In this document: positions 12,501 to 26,200 of the stretch, in pieces
Layout of the letters: each line of letters starts with the position of its first letter
Numbering within the stretch: the stretch's first letter is position 1
From: Tetragonia tetragonoides
Lineage: Eukaryota > Streptophyta > Magnoliopsida > Caryophyllales > Aizoaceae
Length of the DNA: 64,000 bases
Direction of reading: 5' to 3'
NCBI GenBank assembly: GCA_038025085.1
Contig: CM076142.1
Location: 7,910,501-7,974,500 of the forward strand
Program-made: the position numbers and the translations under genes
The notes under the pieces: generated by a model
What the model was told of the DNA's origin: nothing
What the model saw: the letters and a program-made list of their open reading frames with translations, nothing else
The model's database searches: none

Positions 12501-13776
12501 TGTGCTGTTGACGCATGTTTCTTTCTTCATATATCTTAACTTGCGTTCATTTGAGAAAATCTGTGTGAATTTGTTTCTGAAACTTGGTCCCAGGTGCTCC
12601 TTGATGATGGCAAAACTGAGAGGGTAATGTTGGCGCATCAATCTGGTTTAGAGGCTTGCCAAGAAGCTATTACCGAGTATCGAGTACTTGGCCCAATGAT
12701 CAATGGATGTTCATGGATTGAGTTACGTCCACTTACTAGCCGAAAACATCAGGTACAGTACCTTTCACCCATACCCTGGCCCTGGGTCTGTCTGTCAGAT
12801 GCAAGCTGTTATCTGGGGCCACCCAAATCCACATGTCTGGAGCTGTACTCTCATAAGGCTAAAGTGAATGGACGACTCTGTAAGATTACACAATTCGGAA
12901 TTTTCATATTTTTTTCATTTTCGGTAGTATATAAAAGGACTCATCAAGTCATTACACATTTGCTTCTTTGTGTCAAGAACTACTCAAGTCTGCTTTTGAG
13001 GGAAGTGGGTTAGATCTTTCAGGAAATATATATGATTAGGTGCAATATATAGGGCACATATAGTTGGGATGATCAGATGCAAATTGTAGTGATTTCAATG
13101 TGGTTTGGATTCTCTCTGAATGGTGCAATTTGGAAGAGATAGCTGCAGCTAACAGCCTGAGCCTTGATAGAATCTAATAGACTGTCAGTAGAAGAAACAC
13201 TTGTCTGAAAAGAGTAGTGGCTGCGGGTTCCTTGTATAAAAAAAAATCTAATCTAATGGAATCCATTTTCGCTGAGCCAATCCCCTTGATTCTGCATGTG
13301 TAGGTCAGTTTTGAATCCATAATTTGAACATTAACATCAGGTAATGGTGGTCCTGAAATTTGAAATTGATATAACATCTGATGGTGCTATCCTTGTTGTA
13401 GCTTCGAGTTCACTGTGCTGAAGCTCTTGGCACACCTATTGTGGGTGACTACAAATACGGTTGGTTTGTGCACCAAAGATGGAAGCAAACACCTCAAGTT
13501 AACATAGAGCCCATAAGTGGGGAGCCTTACAAGTTGCGACGGCCAGCAGGTCTGGATGTTCAGAAGGGAAGTTTCCTATCAAAAGTTCCATTATTGCACC
13601 TCCACTGTAGAGAGCTTGTCCTCCCTAACATCGCCAAGTTCCTAAAGGTTTTGCAACAAAAGTCCGCTGATAGTTACCCCAACCGTAGCACAAAGCCAGA
13701 CATCCTTCGGTTCGTGGCATCCATGCCCTCCCACATGAAAATTAGTTGGAATCTCATGTCATCCTATTTGATCTAA
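9535..13776 (+). CDS. RluA-type RNA pseudouridine synthase, probably mitochondrial (RPUS4-like)
   Basis: Converts specific uridines in RNA to pseudouridine. Nine exons join in frame: 9535-9879, 10291-10362, 10487-10645, 10806-10853, 10951-11031, 12091-12207, 12342-12443, 12594-12752 and 13402-13776; 485 aa. The catalytic motif HRLDRETSG lies at residues 237-245 with the nucleophile Asp at about 240. It is preceded by ILLNKPPKLPV (about 197-207), the strand-and-loop common to this family, and followed by RPLTSRKHQLRVHCAEALG (C-terminal RNA-binding/active-site block). The first ~30 residues are rich in Arg, His, Leu and Ser with no acidic residue, like a mitochondrial presequence. Intron 3 starts with GC (AAG|gcatgt) instead of GT. 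Length and motif order fit plant RNA pseudouridine synthase 4; the exact RNA target cannot be read here. Confidence 0.92.
11032..12090 (+). other. Intron 5 of the pseudouridine synthase gene
   Basis: The longest clear spacer in this gene, just upstream of the catalytic exon. It has donor TTG|gtaagc and acceptor tttcag|GTA. The open frames in it do not resemble proteins, and no transposon boundary was found. Confidence 0.8.
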
Positions 13777-14600
13777 TGTAGGTTGCTCATTTCTACCTTC
13801 GGATTCTACTCTGTATAGAATGATTAGGGCAACAGTCCGTCAGTCCACTTGTAAAAGTTTGCAGGATCAATGTATGCTTAAAGCTTGGGTCCAGCTTGAG
13901 CTTAGTTAATTCTCCAATTAAGCATGTATACAAGAATGAAACAGATTTGAAGCAATGGAGAATTGAAGATGACTGTTAGTCATCTTCTTGTTTATTTTTT
14001 AATATTTTTTTTGTCACGTTTGGAGATTACATGTGTATGTGAGTTATTATTACTAAACTAGTCACTAACTTCTCATCAGCTAAACTATGAAATGGCTTTA
14101 TTTTGATTGGCGTATGCAAAACATAATGCGGATACTTCATTTGCATGTAAAGAAAACGAAGAAGGGAGTACATTACCACTAGGCGTCCCCATAAACCCTG
14201 TCCTGTGTTTCATAAAGGGGTTAGTCGTGAGACTTGACAATATGTATGATAATCTAAACATACATAAAATTGTAATAAAAAAAAACTAAGCTGAAATGTA
14301 GCAGTAGCTCATCAAATTAGGGTTAAATCTAATCAATTATTTTATTTATTTTGATAATAATACATCATAATTTTCTTCTTCCAATTTTATTAGGGCAGTA
14401 TATATTGTATGGTCCTTGCTGGCGTGCTCCGTGCTAGAGCAGTTTCCCTCCAAAATTCGTTCCACCATCATTATAGAGAAACAAAGAAAAGGCAAGAATA
14501 TAATAAATAGGCCCTAAAATAACACCACTAGTACAAAAAAATTTCATTTTTTCTGCACAAAATTGGCAAACAATTTACCTTCATTTTGGGTTTTTGGGGA
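13777..14600. other. Intergenic: 3' end of one gene and promoter of the next
   Basis: AT-rich sequence between the stop codon of the pseudouridine synthase and the leader of the SEN1-like helicase, both transcribed rightward. It should hold the 3' untranslated region of the first and the promoter of the second. No further gene is visible. Confidence 0.5.
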
Positions 14601-14601
14601 A

Positions 14602-14719
14602 GAGAGAGAGAGAGGAGAGAGAGAGATCAAATATCAATCCAACCATCAGTTGTCTTTGTCCCGAAATTCCCACTCCCCGCGCTTTCTTTCACACACTCTC
14701 TCTCTCCTCTCTCTCTCTC
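14602..14719 (+). promoter_or_regulatory. GA/CT inverted repeat in the helicase 5' leader
   Basis: A GA-rich arm (14602-14625) and a CT-rich arm (14696-14719) are perfect 24-base reverse complements, including the interrupting GG/CC step. The loop is about 70 bases and the right arm ends 13 bases before the ATG at 14733. If transcribed it could form a stable hairpin. Confidence 0.75.
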
Positions 14720-14732
14720 ATCGCCGCACGCA

Positions 14733-17700
14733 ATGGAGAAGTTAAGCAGAGAAGAACTGGTACAGCGATGGAGAGATATCGAAGAACAAGGAGATACTTT
14801 AATTGACAACAACAACAATGGCGACGATGATTTCTCTTCTATTTCTTCTTCGACGCTTAATCGTATCCGTCAACTAAAAGAACAATGGTTTTTTCAATTT
14901 CTCTCTCTCTCTCTCTCATCTATTTTTAACTTGCATTTTCGAATTTCGAATTTCAATTTCGTTAATTGTCAAATTCACTACTTGTCGTTATTGTCGATTG
15001 ATTCCTATTTAGACCTTTTATTGTTTCATTTCAGAAATCATAGTTATATACATTTCCGAATATTGTTTGTGAGTTCGAGACTTGAGAAATACAGTACTAG
15101 TTCTAGTTCAAGCAATTGCTTTTCAGTGTGCTTTATTGTATAGTGATTTGATTTGTATCATTGTGTGCAACTATGGAAAATCAAGAAGAAGACCAATAGT
15201 CAATGGATATGACAGTATGTATATCAAATTTGGATAAGTTTTCTGAACTTCCTGAAATGTCCGGTTTGACTAATAATCTTATTCAAATATTATTTATAAT
15301 TTGACGATAACTACGATAGTATGATTAGGTTGTGTTAATGAAATTAGCATTTTCTCTTTCTTTTTTGGGGCGGTGAGGCGTGAGCGTTAAAAGTTTTGTG
15401 GAGTAACAACATATAAAACCCTCTAGTGCAAGTTTTCACTTTACATTTCAACTTTGATGTAAAGGGAGGGCTTTTCTTGGCTACAATAAGAATTCGCAAA
15501 TGTGAAATGGCAAACTCAGTTTTCTTGTATGTAGTATGAATGCTAAATTGCATAGTTTTTAGATGTGTTTAGGAATCCTTGTCTTGTGTTTGTACACCAA
15601 GTATGCTAATCCGTTTGTACCTATGAGCATAGTTCATTTTAATAGTTGATCACCTCTTCTAAAATGGGTTAGGTTTTTTATTCAGGTTTTCAGCTGCGTA
15701 CAGATACTTGATTTGTCTACCCAGCGAACATCATATTTGGTGCTTGTTTTCGGATATAATGAGTCCCTTTCTGGAGACATATTTTAATTACTTTAAAGTT
15801 GAGAATGATGAATCTCCTCTTAAGATTTTATGGGAGAGGATTTCTCGTGAAATGCGGAGCTGCACAGAGTGTGTTTCTCGGCACCATCAAGCCCAAGAGA
15901 TGTATAGAGCAGAATATGATTCGAGTTTTATTTCTCCGCTACTTAGTATATTACAATGTCTTGATGAAGAAAGAGTCTCTCAACACTTAAAAGAGGTCAA
16001 TGCAAGGCTCAAACCTGGATACCATGATTCTGTTCGTGATAGTCCTGAGATTGTTAGTCTTATGTTTGAGGTATGCTGGTCTTCCTCTGGTTTAGATTGT
16101 TTATTACGGATTTAAGAATATGTAATTCATGAAATGGAGAATTACATGAATGTACTGTAATTTTATTTTCTTTTGCTTTATCATCCTTATTTCTTCACGT
16201 CTCTTGGTGGATGAAGACACATCTTTTCTCTGCTGCAGGTTCTGACCTTCCCTGTACTGTTGGAAGATGAGTCTGTTGTCATTGAATTCCAAAAATTTAT
16301 TGAGGCAGTCGATGATGCTCATGAACTAACACTGGCTAAGCAACAGCACTTTCCGGTATTCCTGTTGTTCTGTCTGAAACTAATTTACCTTGTACGTATA
16401 TATTTTTGGAATTGGCTTCGACCTTGATGCTTCTTATATCACTACTTCAAATGGGCTGTGTCTAGGGTGTCTACGCGTTGCTTTTTCTCAAAAGCAGAAA
16501 ATCGCGGTCTATTGGTCACCGCTTAGCTGGAAATATGGGGAAATTGAGGTATTAAAATTTCTTTGGTCTAAAAGCTTGTAATTATGTGGTAGTTTTTAGC
16601 TTTATTGGAATCTTTCTTTGTGTTGCTTGCTGTGTTGGTGCCTGCTTGCTGTTGATTTCTAGAGTAGGGTGGCTTACTTGCATAAGTTCTATTTGCTGTT
16701 ATGAACTTTTGTATTCATGTCCAACAGTTTTAATACTGTCATCCATCTCGTTGGGTTGTTTGTGATGTATTCTTGGGTTGAAAACTTGAAAGTGAAAGTA
16801 GAGGCTCACTTTCATAGATGATTTGATACTATGTTATTACTATACCTATTTAACATGAAGTGTGAGGCATTTCTTATTACTGAGAGAATCATATGTATAC
16901 TAGCATGGTCATTCTTGCAGTCAAATTCAGCTTTTCGGTTTTCACATAAATAGTGTTTCATTTCATGTATGTTTCTTTGGTGGTAGCAGGTATAGGGGGA
17001 GTAGGATGAGCACTGATTATCTTGACTCGTTGTTCTATACATATACTGGTATTGCTAGTTGTGCCATTGTGTTAATGATCTGATGTCAATCATTGTCTGC
17101 TTTTGGTATGAATCTCTGGAAGCACTGAGAAGACACAATATGAACTATAACATACCTGGATTGGTCCTTAGCGCGAAGGCTTTACTATTCTCTGTATTTT
17201 TAAATCTACTGAGTGTCTATTTATGGTGAAATAGTCTATCTTTAAAGCAAAATGTATGATGTAAGTTTCTCAACCTTAATATGGGTGCCAGTCCTTGTTT
17301 CTGTATGCTCCTATGAATTTCGGATTCTTGGTCGACTAATTTTTATGTCTTCTCTGTGGCACATTGGCACGTCGTTGATACATTACGGACTGACAATCGA
17401 TAGTTTATTGCTGTTAACATCTGCTATCTAATATTCTGTGAGATACCATTTCTTTTTGATATATGTATAATGAGTTCGAACATTAAAAAAAAAAATTGCC
17501 TTCGCTGTTTAGGTATGCGGCAGACTTGGAACCTTTGCAGCCTTTGCTTAAGAGATGCATTGTATATCTGGCAGATGAAGTGTTGCAGTCAAGTTCTGAA
17601 ATTTCGAGGCCAAGAGTGCAGATGGAGCGTATGACTGTATGGCTGGGACTCAAATCACTGTATGAATTCTAACAGCCTTATAGTTATTTGTTGATGATGC

Positions 17701-20202
17701 CCTAAGGATTTAGTGATTGTAATTTCTTAGGAAGTAGGGAAAGTGAAAAAGAAGACTTAATAGTTATTAGTTAGATAATTTGCTTCTCCTTCAGCTAATT
17801 ATTTTTCTATATTTGTGTCTTAAAGGCTTGCTTTTTTGGAACCTCCAGCACTAGAAGAAGGGATATTGGAACTATACCCAGTTTTTCTCAATTTTGTATT
17901 GGACCATATTAGTGATGACTCTCCTGAGTTCTCTCATGCAGTGATTTGCATGAGGTTGCTCTTTGAGATTTTGGGTATGTTTTATGTGATTGTTTGATGT
18001 CTGCCTGTGATGGGTTACGATATTTTTGACCTATCGCTGAGTTCTTTTGCAGGTTGTAAGCTTTGGTTGAGAACTTCTTTGCCTCCAAGCGTGATGCGTG
18101 ACTCATTGTTGAGTCAGTGTTTTCATACCCGAAATGAGAAATCTCATAAAGAAATTTTTGATCTGTTCCATCCACTTTTGCAGGCACGTCACTGGTCTTT
18201 GGTCATAATGTACATTAACTTCCAAGTGTCTTGTCCATGTTTCTGTGGCAACTCATCTATATGAGTTTTCTCTATGCAGTCTCTGGAAGCCTTACATGAT
18301 GGGGAATTTGAAAAGCAACGTAGGCATTTGTTATATTTTCTCTTGCATCAAGCAACTAGGAGTAGTAACTTCAGCATGTTGATGAGGAAAAAGGCTACCC
18401 AGGTGCTATTCCTTCTCAATTGTTGTGCTTATATATAGAACCCTCTTGCATAGTCTTCTTCATGCTTCGCTTAAGTTTTAACCTTAAGTTTTATCTGCAG
18501 ATAGCCCTTCTTATCGTCCATCGTGGGTACAAGATGAACCCACCTAGCCCACCCACTGAGTGCGCACACATGTGGTAGGTATCCTTGTTTCTGACTGCTT
18601 TTTTTTTTAGATAAGATTTTTTTTTATTAAAACTAAGAGAATACAACGTAAGAGGACAATGAGTCCTCACAAAGAAAGGAAGAAAACAACTAATCACAAC
18701 TCCCCAATGACGTTGAATGTCAGTAAGGGGCACTCCTTTAAAAGCCCCAGCTGCCTCATTGTTGAAAATGCGGAAATTGGCTTTTAAGTTGCATTATTGT
18801 TGTTGAAATGCAATTGATTTGCATGTCCATTCTCATCTTTACCATTATATCTTTGCATGTGCACTTGTTTTTTTGAATGTTTTCAGTGAAACCCATTCAT
18901 TTACAACATAGTATATGAATTTTTTTTTTTGAAGCGTAAAGAAACAATGTGATAGTGTGTTTTATTTTCCGAATGTAGCTCTGAATTTTTTTGTTTTGTC
19001 TTATTTTTTATTTTTAACTTGACACATTCTTGCTGATATTTTTTGCAGGGGGCCTTCTCTCGTGTGTTCTTTGAAAGATTTAACACTTCATACTTCTCTG
19101 CGTCAGCCCGCCATTGATCTTATTCAAACTATCATAGTCTCTGATGCCACTGCATTGTTTTCGTCATTGTTCCACTGCCAGACTCTTTCAACTGTTGATT
19201 GTAGTATCTCCATTGAGCCGATTGAAGAAATAGACGATGTTACTTCTTGCACTGTTATTGATGAAGAGAAAAATGTTTGTTGTTGGAATGAATTCACCTT
19301 TCAGAGCAGTACTGTTTGTCAGGAATACAGTGAATGGATGTGCGTTCCTATGTTGTGGTTAGATGTATTGGTTGAGATTGAACCTTCACTTCTCCAACTA
19401 TCTATTTCCAAGGCAGTGGTGTGGGCTTTATCTCGTTTTTCTATGGTAGAGCCTGAAAACAGCTCTGAACTGTCCCTTCCAGTTAAATCTTGGCTTTCAT
19501 CCAGTTGCACTGAAGTTTCGGCTTGCTTTGGTTGGAAGTCCCCTAGTGGTTCTGATGATGGTGGAGATGGGAAGATTTCAAAGAATTCAGTAAGGGTGTC
19601 AACAATATGTATTCCTCTGATAAGAACATTCAGGAGGTAGGTGGTTCCTGAGTGGTTTATTTATTTATTTAAAACATTATTAACATTAATAAATCTTTCT
19701 TTTTCCAAGTTTGTGATTGAAGTGGAAATGTGTTTGATCAACCTTTCGTTTATAATTGTGATATTCAGAACCTAGTAATTAATTGCCTTAATTTGTAGAT
19801 TAGCTGCGCACTTTGTTGTCCGCACGGAACAAAGTGAACTTCGGAGGCAGTGGACTTGGGAACCACAGATGGGTGAAAGCCTGGTTCTTTTGCTTTCAGA
19901 CCCCAACGATGTATCTCTCAAAACTTCTGCTTGTGGTTCATTGTATTCTTTTTCTGATATTAACATATGCCTGTGTGCATAATTCTGCATGTTTTGTATG
20001 GCTCCTTTCTGTGTGTAAGTATGCTTGTAAGATTGAAGACTTCGTTGCTTGCTGCAGAATGTGAGACAAGCTGGTAGGCTCATATTGGAGCATGTCTCTG
20101 ATACACGAGGTCTTGCTCCTGGTTTACAGTTCCTTTGCCGATCTAGATTTTCATTGGCTTCCATTCTTTCAGGCTTAAAGCATGCTTTGAAGCTGGTAAA
20201 AT

Positions 20203-20259
<57 letters not shown>

Positions 20260-23200
20260 AGATAATGATTATTGTATTAAATACGAAATCACAACCTACG
20301 AGGACAAGGAGTCCTCAGAGAAGCTACAAATTACATCACCCCAAACACGTTGAAAGTCAGTGAGGGGCACTCCCTTAAAAAGTACCAGCTGCTTTGGCCC
20401 CTAAAGAAGTCAAAAGGTTGTTTGGATGTCCCGGAGATGATCTGAAGTTCCGCTCCAACCAGATGCTCCAGAAAACGGTACAGAAAGCACCGCCAGAACA
20501 ACCTAGTCTCCTTACCCATTTCCCTTCCAACTTATTGGGCCTGCAAATGGTGAGCAATAGTCGCTGGACAGATAAACAGTCCCTCCTCACACCAGAAAAC
20601 CTCCTCCAGCAGGTCCAAGCAAAGTGCAAACACAGATACAAACGTCTTGCTAGCAAGTTAACAAAGTATGGCACTTTCGGAGACAACACCCATCTGGTGA
20701 CCTCTGCGTCAGCTTATCATGAGTGTTCAACTTGCATATTACCACGGTCCATGCATAAGGACACGCCTTGAGGGGCTTCTTAGACTTCAAATTTCCCTCT
20801 GTTTTAATCATCAAACCTATCCTTGATTGGCATTTTGATCCTTCCTCTCGAGCCTCCAATGATTGTAGCACATTATTATAGATACTTACTAAATCTGCTC
20901 CTTTACTACTACCCTGTGTATTATGTTTTTGGAAACACTCTTAGCAGTTCAGATCAAACTATGACGTCTCTTCTGTGAATTATTTCAGGTACAGTTGGAT
21001 TCAGTTCTGTCGAATTTCCAGAGTTTACATCATTTCTTCTTTCTCCTGTGCAAAATCTTTAAGGAAGGGTTTATTCTGACTAATCATGTATTAGGAAACT
21101 CATCTCATGAGCTAAACGGTAAGTTTACATCTCAAGGTGGGTTCTTGCGGCAACCGGCATTAACTTCTCTCCATCTCGATGATGGGAAACAATTGTCAAG
21201 AGATGATAAGAAATCTTGGGAGATCTTCAATTTTGAGCTTGCCAATGTTGCATGGCCTTCTGTGAAGAAGTGCCTGCATGAAGGAAAGAGATTTATTGAT
21301 TACAGAATTTCCCAGGTACTTCAAGCAAATCTCTTTACCTCTCCTGATAATATGTTTTCTCCTAATTAGTTTTTTGATTCTTTGAAATGGGGTTTGGTTT
21401 TGTATCCTGCCTCTTCTTTTTATGTGTTGTGTGATTGTGCTAATCTTGAAAGAGGCTTTTGGATCCTAGGATTTTATTTGACAAGGTTGTTTAAGAATAA
21501 AGCACATCTATTCTTTGAGTGAAATGGGTAATTGTTCCAAACTGTTGCATCTTTTGCCGAATTTCAGATATTAAAGCTTTGCATAATACAGATTAGATGT
21601 TCTGTACAGTTTGAGGCATAGAACCTTGGTCCTGTTTTTAGATGGCTTCCCATTAGCGCCATATGGGAGGCCTTGGGGTAGTGCTATGACATGGTATAAT
21701 AGCAGATGGTGTCCCATTAGATGCTCCTCATTATTTATGTTATCTTATTTATTAGGAAAGTTTGCTACCAATAATCCGAAGTTTCAGCAGTCCTCCAATA
21801 AAAATCCCAAGTAACGAAATTCCTATCCCAAGTATTCACCTTTTTTCCGTGAGTGATCCAAACGTTAACACTGTCTACTCTTCGTTTAGTATTGATGATG
21901 TGGCTATGTTAATCATGCGGATTAAGAAGTAATTGGCCGAATTTTTTGATTAAGTAAAAGAATTTAAGAAAGTAAAGTTAAAAAACAAATTAAAATTCTT
22001 TTACTATGAGGAGGCAATTAATTTTGCGATTAATTAGTTGACCGTAACGGAAAGTTCACGGCGTCACCTCGAGGTGCACCAGTGGAACAAAAGTGAAAAG
22101 TTCGGATTATTTTTGGTGATTTTGTAACTTGGGATTATTATTGGCGGAGCAATGAAACTTGGGATTATTGGGAGCAATTAACCCTATTTATTAATGGAAA
22201 GGGAAAAAAAGAGAATACTCAATTTCACTTTTGCTAGATTGTGATAACAATTTCGACTTCGCAAAATTTACTTATTGATATGCTGCTTGAGTGACAGGCC
22301 TTCCCTAGGTCAGTTTGAGTTACCACAAATCCTGCGAGCCTATCTAATTCTTGATAGAATTAATACGCTGGATTTGGATTCTTGAATCCTTTGTTTTGGT
22401 TGAATCTTGATGCAGTCTGTTGCTTGGCTCATGCCTCATGATTGATATCTGCATTGTGCAATTTGCTGCCTTTCTCTCTCTCCCTCTTCCCCCCTGCCCC
22501 CAAAATGTTATGTTTAATATAATCTTGGTGGGGGACTGGGGGTTAAAGAGAAGGCTTTTAAGAATTTTCTATTCAGTATATGGATCCTGGCTATTCATGT
22601 TCCATTCAGGCCAAACCCAAGGAGCAACACTCTCATAAAGCTGTTTTTGCAGATGACTTGTGTCCGTTTGCTTGAAATTCTGCCCATCGTGTTTGAAAAA
22701 CTTAGCCAATCACCTGATGGATTGTGTGGAAATTTTTTAAAGGTGACGGGGATTTTATCTGAATTTAGCTGGCTCTGTGATTTGATGGAGTGGGGAAGAT
22801 CCTCACTTGATACAGTAATCCGATATTGGAAGCAATCCGTGACTTCCTTGCTCACTTTACTGAAGATTTCATGTGATAAAAAATCAATGGCAATTATCAC
22901 AGCCATCGAAAATATGATCTCATCGAGTAAGCTACTAATGTGCATTTATCACTTATCCAACTTGTTAAGTTGGTAGTTGTCTACTGTGGTTTTTTTTTTA
23001 AACCAATTTTCTTTATGTGCTGTCTTATATCAAACACCTTGCTGTGCAGATGCAATTCAAATGGATTCTTTGGCGGAGCAAGTGTCACACCTTTCTGTTT
23101 CATTTAGAGCTAGAGGTTCATATGTTGACAGATCAAATTTGAAGTCAAAATCTTTTGATAGATTTGCAGATGGAACAAAGGGTTTGCCTTTCGATGTGGA

Positions 23201-26200
23201 GTCCTCTGCCCATGATGATGCTGATGTGGAAATTTTGGACACACCAGCAAGTACAAACGAGAAAATTAAGGATAGTGTTATTCTTCTTTCAGATGAAGAG
23301 ACAGATATTTCAATCTCTCTCACTGATGTTATTGGAGATGACGCAAAGCCTAGTGAGGTTAATGTCTTGACTCCTTTCCCTGATAAGACAGTTTCACAGC
23401 ATGACACCGGAAAGAAGAATTCTTCTGAATCTGAGATCTCAAAGATTAGGTCAGGAGCTTTGGAAACAAGGGTAGCTCCTAAATCTGCTGCTCTCACTTC
23501 AACGTCTCACAAACCTGGTGTAACAAAACATGCCTTAGCATCAATATCTTTTCCCAAAGTAAAGGACAAGGAGATTGGAGAAAAGGATATCAACTCTAAG
23601 AGTACAAATGAACACTCTTCATCCCGTGATAAAGTGGTTGCCAAAAGCTCCTCTGAAGCTGTCAAAGGCAAACATTCTGTCCAGGCTGGCAAACAAACAG
23701 TTCCTGAATCAAATGACAAAATCTTAAATAAGTTAGTTAGGGATACTGAAGATCCATTGGAGCTTGCTTTGAAGTCTGCTGGACGTAACCATTCTTCTTT
23801 GAAAAAGCAGGTGTCTACTCATCCTAAGCGGCAAGTCATTCAACTTGCAGTTCCTGGGGAGAGTAGATCTGAATACTTGCGCAAGCTGGAGGCTGCAGCC
23901 AGAAGATTTAAACCTCCCAAGTTGGATGATTGGTTTAGACCGATACTAGAGATGGACTTTTTTGCTGCTGTGGGATTAGCTTCTGCACTTGAAGAGGAGA
24001 ATAAGATCTCTTGTGATTTAAAGGAGGTTCCAGTAAGTTTTGAGTCACCTCAGCAATATGTAAACATTTTCCGGCCATTGGTCTTGGAGGAGTTCAAAGC
24101 ACAATTGCGTAGTTCTTTCCAAGAGTTGTCTTCAATAGAAGATATGTCATGTGGCAGTTTATCTGTGGTTTCCGTTGAAAGAATTGATGACTTCCATCTT
24201 GTTCGATGTGTCCATGATGAGCATGAGCTTGCTGTATCTAACAGCTGTATGGAGAATGATTTAGTTTTGTTCACAAAACAGCCTTTGAGGAACTCTCCGC
24301 ACACTGTTCACATAGTTGGGAAGGTAAGGATCAAAGAGCATTCTGTGCTATTTTGCATTACCTCAGATATTTCTTACTGACATGCTTTGCAAAGATATTA
24401 CTAAATGGATCTTTACGGATAGAGTCACGTGACTCACGTCAGTGCTCAGGTGCATGTCTGCTTCTGATGGGTGCTTTTAATTGGCTGAAGCAGTCAATAC
24501 TGTTCCATTGTCTCTCTCTGAGTCTCGTTCTATGTTTGTGTTTGGGGGGCAGGGTGTTGAGATTCCATGGCTATTTTTCCTAATGATATAACCCTCCACA
24601 GGGAGATAATACATTAGCCAAAGCATTCTTCCAACTCCACAAAAGGCATATAAAAGTATTGGCCTCATTTTACTTGATGGAAAAGAAGAGTGGTTGCTGA
24701 TACTTAGTGAGCTCATGTGCTGCTTGACAGTGTGGGAGTGAAACTCTTGATGCAGTGGTGGAAGCTGCAACGCCAGCTATAAAGTATAACCTTTTTATTA
24801 ACTATTAGGAAATTAATTATATTCGAACTGGGGTGTTGAAGATTTGAAAATAAATGTTAATTTTGACAGCATCAAATTAGAAAAGGTTTTCTTCGTTAGC
24901 GTTTATTCTTTTGGTTCTTCCCTGTCATCAGTTGTTCCTCTTTCTTACTTCATATTTATTCCCTGATCTAAAATGTTATGTTCCTAACATGGTGTTATTT
25001 CTCCTTGATGCTTGAATGCATGGTTAAATAGCATAAAGTGCATTTAAAAAATTGACAGACATGGAGTAGTACATGTCACTCAGTTGTGGAGCTTCTAGTT
25101 TATTATGCGAACCATGATAGTTTCGGAGAGGGTAAACGCGATGTAGGCTTCTATATTTCCATAGCGCTGCATGGTTCTATCTGTAATGTGTTTGGTTGTC
25201 ATGTATATCATAATCGGTTTGTTTTGTACTTTGTTACTGGTTAATATATTAGCCGTAAAATTTGTGTTTAATGTACAATTCTAGGCCTGAACTTATATTT
25301 GGATTTTAATGACTAAAGTTGGAAACCTCTTCTCTATTTTATCCTATACATGTGAGAATGAGATGCACATATTCACTGGGGGGGGGGGGAATCCGTAAAA
25401 ATGATTAGCTGTCATTTGCATCTTTTTTGTTCATCCACCAATGATAGTTGAATTGTGCCTGTATTTTTCAACTTAGATCTGAGCAACTTGAACTGTAGTT
25501 TAAATCCTGTATCTACAGGGATTCTTTAGTTTTCGAAGGGTTTACTTTAGTGCATTTTAGTTTTCATAAGTTTAAACAAATAAATTGAAGGATTCAACAA
25601 ATGTGAGTGGATGATTGTTATTCTTATGCTTAAGCATCATTATACAAAGTGCCTAGTTAGATTCAGTTTACCAGAATCTCTATATTCGTGCTGATTTGGC
25701 ATTGGTCTATGTTCCAGGTGGAGAGACGTGAAAAAGACAACAAAAGAAGGCAAAACATGCTACTCATTAGATTCTATCTTCAAAGTGGTTATTCACGTCT
25801 GAATCGGGTCAGAAAGTTGCTTCTTGACAGGAGCAAATGGTTTCTTAGTCGTATTATGAGCATTACGCCTCAACTTCGAGAATTTCAAGCACTTTCTTCA
25901 ATTGATGTGATTCCTGCGCTTTCAGTTATATTGAAACCTGCTTATCATTCACGTGCTTCTAGTGACCGTAGAAAGGTATATTTGGAGAAGTTGTCGCGAC
26001 CTATGCAGCAAGTTCTTACATCAACCTTTAATGGAAGCCAGATTCAAGCAATCAGTGCTGTCGTAGAAGCCCCTGCTTGTAGAGATGATTTTGAGCTCTC
26101 TCTTGTCCAGGGTCCTCCAGGTTTGTAGCTGTCCTATCTTAAGTTTGCAATTTATCTCTCTATTCCTATTATATGATCTTACCTATATGCAGGAACCGGA

